64,000 nt of DNA. Origin: Patagioenas fasciata. Its lineage: Eukaryota; Chordata; Aves; Columbiformes; Columbidae. The translations under genes were made by a program, and so were the position numbers. Location: assembly GCF_037038585.1 (NCBI RefSeq), contig NC_092523.1, positions 34,387,501-34,451,500 of the forward strand, written 5' to 3'. This document shows, in pieces, positions 58,747 through 64,000 of this stretch; positions within the stretch are counted from its first letter, which is position 1; every line of letters begins with the position of its first letter. Under the pieces are notes generated by a model. That model was not told the origin of the DNA. It saw only the letters and a list, made by a program, of their open reading frames with translations, and searched no databases.

Positions 58747-61700
58747 TTAGTTTTCTTAAGTGCAAATGTCCATTGTTGCTTGTAGTGATCTGAGGGTTAG
58801 AACTGAGACCAAGCTGATGAAAAATTGAAAAGCCATGAAGCAAAAAAGGGTCTTTTGAGCATTTATTATTAATAGGTGGATGACTTTGAAAAACAGAGGA
58901 TGTTACAGTTCTGAGGAAGTAAAAAATTTCTAGGAAAGGAAATCTGCCTTTCCATACGTTTATTTTTCAAAGAGAGGAAATTACCTAATAAGTGTAAAAC
59001 TTCAGGGATACAAAATAGGCTATCTCCTTCAAATTATTTTACCTTTGACTTCCAGTTCTTCTACATCTTAAGATCTGCCTGAATATGGTTGTGATATTTT
59101 CATTTCTGCTTTTCAAGCCTTCTTCTCTATAACTTCAGTTGCCATGGATTTGGGTTTATGGTGTGGACACAGGTGCTGCTTCCTTTACCCAATGTGCAAA
59201 TACATATAATCATGTTGCTGCAACTGTCTGTTTCTTGCTGTTTGAGAATATTTTCAAGGACTTCTCTCTCCACCTCCCTAGTTGACACTGGCCTTTGTTA
59301 TTTGAATTAAAATCCCTAGAAGGCCTGATTTTTCATAAGAAGTATACACTGCATCCTTTGAAAAGTGTGTGTAGCTCTTAATGTGTCATACTAGCTACCA
59401 AAAAGTGATGTATCAAAGAAGCATTATTTTAGAATTGTGTCTGTAGACTGTTTTACTCGTGGAATGATTTTCCTGTGCAGGGATAAAACCTTTGGTGGAA
59501 AACGCGGCTGTAGTTTTGGATTCTTTATTAATTAGTGATGTTCACTGATCAACAATGAAAGTGTACTGATGGAGGAGGATTAGGAAATTGCTAAAAATCC
59601 TTTAAGTAATGTCATACTGATTTCTGTGTTGTCATCACTTTACTTGCCACTTACATGAGGGTCTAGGTCTGTTAGCTGAAAAATTAGTTCTGGCCAGCAA
59701 ATACGTCAACATAGAGCAAATAACTGGCAATACAGCTGTAACATCCTGTGTTGCCTTTAACACAGTGAACATCAACTTGTCTTTCCCCTGCCAGGAAAAG
59801 CATGACTATAGCTCAAACAAGTGTTTCAAACTAATAGCCTGTTGTACGATTAATGGTACTATAGAGAACACAAGTAGCAAACAAAAGCTGTGAAAGAGCT
59901 CTCATTTTCACTTAGCTGAAGCAATACATGATAGATGACTACATACTAACATGATTCTGTTAAGAAGGCAGCAAAACGAACAAAAGCTCAGCACTGATTC
60001 CCTGAGCCATTTTCCTGGTGGGCTCAGGCTACTTTGGGTATGGAGTACCCACTGGGGGATGATGGCATTGTGCTATGACTTGACTTTTGTAAGCTGAAGC
60101 TGAAGAACTTAGAAGACAAGTGCTCCTTTCCCACCAAGCTACTAGTGTGAGGAAGTGTCAAATCTCTGGGTGTCAAATGATCTTCAGGAACAGAGAGATT
60201 CGAACAGGAAAGGATCAGTTTTCTGCTTTAGGGACTTCCTGTTGATCATGATACATCACACTGCAGAAGAAGAGATTGGCCAGGTGACTTGCCATCACCA
60301 AAAAAAGAAAGATTGTTTAGCAGCTTCCTGCTGCTATATCATTGCCTTTCTTTAACATACTTATATAACTTATCTGTCCTCGAAGTTACAACAGTCTGTA
60401 TTTGGATTGTCTGGAAAGCATCAGTTTCAATAATACTGCAATTGGAATGTCAAGATTTTTCAAATCCAAAAGTATGTATGTCATAACATCCAGCTGTATG
60501 ATGGGATTACTCTGACCAACTGCAGGTGAATTCACATGTTGAGTCCTTAATTTAACTACTGTTGTGTGAGTAGGAAAGAACATGTGAGGCAGCTACTGGC
60601 TGCATCTGTCTGGGAATCACCAAAAATTTGGTACATGTTAAAGCCAATTTTTAGGGTCATGCTCAATTTCATAAAGGCCCGAGAGCCTTGATGTTTCTAG
60701 CTAAGATATACATTGATACTGATCATATTCTGATGCCATGGGTTTGCCATTCTGGCTCTTGCAACTCCAGAGCTTTTGAACTTCTCTGCAGGAATCATAG
60801 TTCGTGCTTTGTATGATTTATCTGTTGTCTTTATTGTGTAGGCCTAACTTAGTAAAATGAATCTGTGGCTGCCCATAGCATGAAGCCACAAGCTTGACAG
60901 GCCGGTTCTAACTTATTAGAAGCAGAAGGGTGAGAAACAGCTTTACTGTGCCCACTGAGCTGATTACAGAAGGGGTGGTCCATGGCACCTTTGCAGAAAG
61001 CAGTGATTCAGTTCTGCTCTTGAATAAGGTAATTTCTAAATCTGTAAGAGATTTTGAGCTGAGTCCCAATCTAAAATAATCTTTTCTTTAAGTCATATTA
61101 CTTTGAACAGTTACTCACCGATGTCTGTGGCTACCCTGCAGGCCCTCAAACTTGCTGCGCTGTGTGCAATGCAGCATAAAGAAGATGTAGGCTAGCAGTT
61201 GGGCAACTCTGGTCGTGATTTGACTTGTTGTGTATGTTTGGGATTTGAGCTTGATTCTGCTCATCTGAATCACCTGAACTGCTTCTTTTCAGGCTTAAAT
61301 TAGAGGAAAGGACACTGTTTAGTGCTAGGGGAAAAAAAAAAAATTGCTAAGGATAACTAGGCACTGGAGTGTCTAAAGAATTTGGGATCTCTTTCTTGCT
61401 GGTTGCCTTCTGAAACAGGCTGTTTAAATGTCTGTCAGGAGTGATACATTTACTTTTGATTTTGCTGTTATGAAGCAGATGAACAAGATGACCTGGAAAA
61501 CTTATCTCTTTGAAGATACAAGGGATCATAGGAGAACTGGCTCGAATTCAATCTACTGCTTCTGATATTGCCCAAAGTCAGAATGGTTTGTGACTTCCTA
61601 CAAGCTGACATGGATTGGTTTGTAGCCAGATCTCTTTTCGCACCCTTCATGAATAACTAGCCTGTCTCTGCTATCCCATCAAAAATTCTTTCAGAATCAG

Positions 61701-61810
61701 TCTATAGAAACAACTCGTGTGAAGTCCTAAGAATGTGTGGTTTGGGAGAAAAGGATGTCATCATAAGGAGAGTTCAAGCTGACTTCAATTTCTGCCAGAA
61801 TGGTACAGAT
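58747..61810. other. Unannotated AT-rich sequence
   Basis: No gene or transposon recognised. The open frames at 60155-60355 and 60289-60486 overlap each other and have no recognisable motif. Confidence 0.5.
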
Positions 61811-62640
61811 AGAATTGCAGAATAATCGAATGGTTTGGGTTGGAAGGGACATTTAAAGGTCATCTAGTCTAACACCTCTGCAATGAACAGGGTGCTCAGA
61901 GCGCCCCATCCAACCTGACCCTGAATGTTGCCAGGGATGGCACATCTACAGCCTCTCTAGGGAAACTGTTCCAGTGGTTTGCCACACTCAATGTAAAAAA
62001 AAAAAAAAAAAAAAACAAACTTCCTTATATCTAGTCTGAATCTTCCCTGTTTTACTTTAAAACCATTACCCTTGTCCTATTCAACAGGCTCTGCTAAAAA
62101 GTTTGTCCTCTTCTTTCTTAGAAGACCCCTTCAAGCATTGAAAGGCCACAGTCGGGTCTCCCCAGAGCCTTCTCCAGGCTGAACAACCCCAGCTCTCTCA
62201 GCCTTTCCTAATAGCAGAGGTGTTCCAGCCATTTGATCGTTTTTGTGACCCTCCTCTCCAACAGGTCCATGTCTTTCCTATACTGAGGGCTTCAGAGCTA
62301 GATGCAGTACTCCAGGTGGGCTGCAAGCAGACATTGCCAGCTTGTGTCCAGTTTTTCATCCACCGGTAGCCACAAGTCCTTGGGCAAAAGCATACTTTTC
62401 AGTCTTAGAGCTACCATATTTGCCCAATAGCCTTGGTGCCCTTGGGCATGGCACGCTTGGCTGACTCTCTGGGCAACTCCCAGTGTGTGGCTGATTCCAC
62501 CTGTCAGGAACTGATGGTCAAGCATTCCTTGTAATGTGCCAGATTACATATTTTTCCAGTGGTACATTTAGTGATGTCATTGACAAAGGTGTTCATGATG
62601 CCCATGGGCTTGGTTAAGATACAAGTCTCGCAATGGATCT
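61811..62640 (-). mobile_element. CR1 LINE fragment with internal deletions, - strand
   Basis: The 3' end is at the left (AGAATTGCAGAATAATCGAATGG, GGTTGGAAGGGACATTTAAAGG). The element continues through the tail and C-terminal ORF2 region (CAGGCTGAACAACCCCAGC, GTTCCAGCC, ATGCAGTACTCCAGGTG). At about 62316 the CTCCAGGTG segment is joined directly to GGCTGCAAGCAGACATTGCCAGC, skipping the ~90 bp normally between them. Beyond this, TCATCCACCGGTAGCCACAAGTCC and GATGTCATTGACAAAGGTGTTCA correspond to the region upstream in ORF2. An A20 tract at about 61996-62015 interrupts the 3' part. Non-coding and old. Confidence 0.88.
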
Positions 62641-64000
62641 GCTTAAGCACCATGTACAGATGGATGCAGTAACTCTGCCATTCTTATATTGCTTGTAGCC
62701 CTTCTCTTGGGTTTTGGTGACAGCATTCTGGAGTTGTTGTTGAGAGCAGGAGCTGACTTGGTAAGCTCAGGCATTTTGGCAGCACCTTTTCTCACCAAGA
62801 AGCAACATGAAGGTGGGCAAAAATGGAGGCAGTATAACTGCAAATGACCTGAGTCCGCTGGTGGCATGTACATGAGCTCTTGAAATAACTACCTTCTTTA
62901 CAGCCTGAAGGACTGATAACTGTCACAATTGTGTGAAACCGTGAGTAGCAAACTGAGAGTTTGCTGAAGCAATTGTATCTCTATGAGCTTTGGCAGACTT
63001 CAGCTTTATTTATGATATTAATATCCTATGTTGCAATTAGAGGTGGGAAACCCAAATGCAAATGTTGGATCTTGCTAAAAAACAAATATTGCCTTTAAGA
63101 TCCATCTGTTGAACAAAAAAATAAACCCAAAAAGATATCAGAAAAATAACAGACTCTACCAGTCTTAGCTTTTATTCTAAAATGCTGAAGTGTTATCTAC
63201 CTGTAGCTGGAAGCATTCAAAGCTTTGCACAGTTGCTTATGTCTTTAGGTTGTGTTTTCAGTTAAGTGGATAATAGTAGCAAAATGTATAAACTGACTAA
63301 AGGAACGCTTAAGGAAAGATAGTTCTCTACACTGCTTTTAGCTGTTGTTTGACTTCTTGAGGAGTTTTGTACTCAGTTGAGGTGACCAGTATCATTCCCT
63401 TCACCCTGGGCTTCAGTGCCTGAAAGCTTCAGTTGTGGTAGGTCTGCTATCCCCTACCCTCTAGGCTACGAGTAGCAGAAAACATTAAAATTATTTGACT
63501 GGTAAAGCTGAGGACTGTTATTCATATAGATTCCATATTTTTTACTTCAGTAAATTGGCAGCATAGCAAATTGGCTGAACACCATTGTGTTAATTATTGA
63601 GAAGCCTAAATTCCTTTGTGGATTTAGTCATGGTAATTGGAACAGAAGTTCAATATAGAGTGCAGAGATGTAAAGCTGGCTTGGCCATAATCTGGTGGTT
63701 TAAGAAGGAGCAGAATAGCATTAGGTCTTCTGTGCTCTGGAACATAAAACCATGTGACATGAAAGGAGGGAACTGGAACTTCTGTTTCTCCTGTGAATTT
63801 CTTCTGCTTTGCATGGACTTAGTCTGAGGCTAAGCAGGGCGGCTGTGCACAGAAGCCTGCATGGCCTCAGAGCCTAGGGATGGCAAATCTCCCCTGAGAA
63901 GGGTACGCAGTCTTATCCATGGCAAACTGTTGGAAGGCATTAATATTTCAGCGTATATTGTTCAGGTGTTAATATTTCAGAGTAACTGGAGGAGAGGCAG
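62641..64000. other. Unannotated sequence to the window end
   Basis: No gene or transposon recognised. A short imperfect direct repeat ([A/G]TTAATATTTCAG[C/A]GTA) occurs at about 63940-63955 and 63969-63984. The 76-codon frame at 63597-63827 has no recognisable motif. Confidence 0.5.

Noticed and set aside
1-64000. Bacterial-type systems (CRISPR, operons, phage, toxin-antitoxin)
   Set aside because: No long open frames outside CR1, no operon spacing or ribosome-binding sites, and no direct-repeat/spacer arrays; the sequence is clearly vertebrate.

Overview
This window looks like AT-rich, intron-like or intergenic DNA from a bird. The main evidence is the transposon content. CR1 LINE copies dominate, in both orientations and of very different ages, and there are two isolated retroviral LTRs: one resembles the alpharetrovirus (ALV/RSV-like) LTR layout, the other an avian endogenous-retrovirus LTR that I recall as common in Neoaves. 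CpG is depleted everywhere except in one CpG island and one young LTR. I recognise no host protein-coding exon, tRNA, rRNA or CRISPR array. The many short open frames of 60-120 codons read as chance frames or as antisense shadows of CR1.

Layout. 1-1.45 kb: no feature. 1.45-2.5 kb: a 5'-truncated CR1 on the + strand with a readable 319-codon reverse-transcriptase/C-terminal fragment. 4.2-4.95 kb: an old CR1 on the - strand. 5-10.5 kb: unique sequence with two hairpin-forming inverted repeats. 10.5-11.0 and 13.65-14.4 kb: two decayed + strand CR1 tails, with a 46-bp perfect AT palindrome between them. 17.98-18.4 and 22.9-23.2 kb: two - strand CR1 tails. 23-35 kb: long repeat-poor stretch containing candidate conserved non-coding blocks and one possible 36-nt microexon. 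35.2-39.4 kb: the main element cluster, an old CR1 tail followed by a 3.3-kb nearly intact CR1 on the - strand, carrying the ORF1 esterase C-terminus and almost all of ORF2. 40.9-41.4 kb: a degenerate LTR containing a perfect CRE octamer. 46.25-46.96 kb: a strong CpG island, almost certainly the promoter and 5' non-coding exon of an unidentified host gene. 47-58 kb: probable first-intron sequence, with no coding exon recognised. 58.35-58.75 kb: a tandem AT duplication and a solo LTR with a perfect 6-bp target-site duplication. 61.8-62.6 kb: an internally deleted - strand CR1. The rest is unique sequence.

The only functional host unit I can argue for is the CpG-island promoter at about 46.3-47.1 kb. 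The other recognisable features are retroelement remnants. I found no convincing new multi-gene system. The most useful items for follow-up are the orphan promoter, the very young CR1 (two frame lesions plus an altered endonuclease motif), and the CpG-rich solo LTR. Coordinates of CR1 edges are by eye and may be off by about 10-30 bp.
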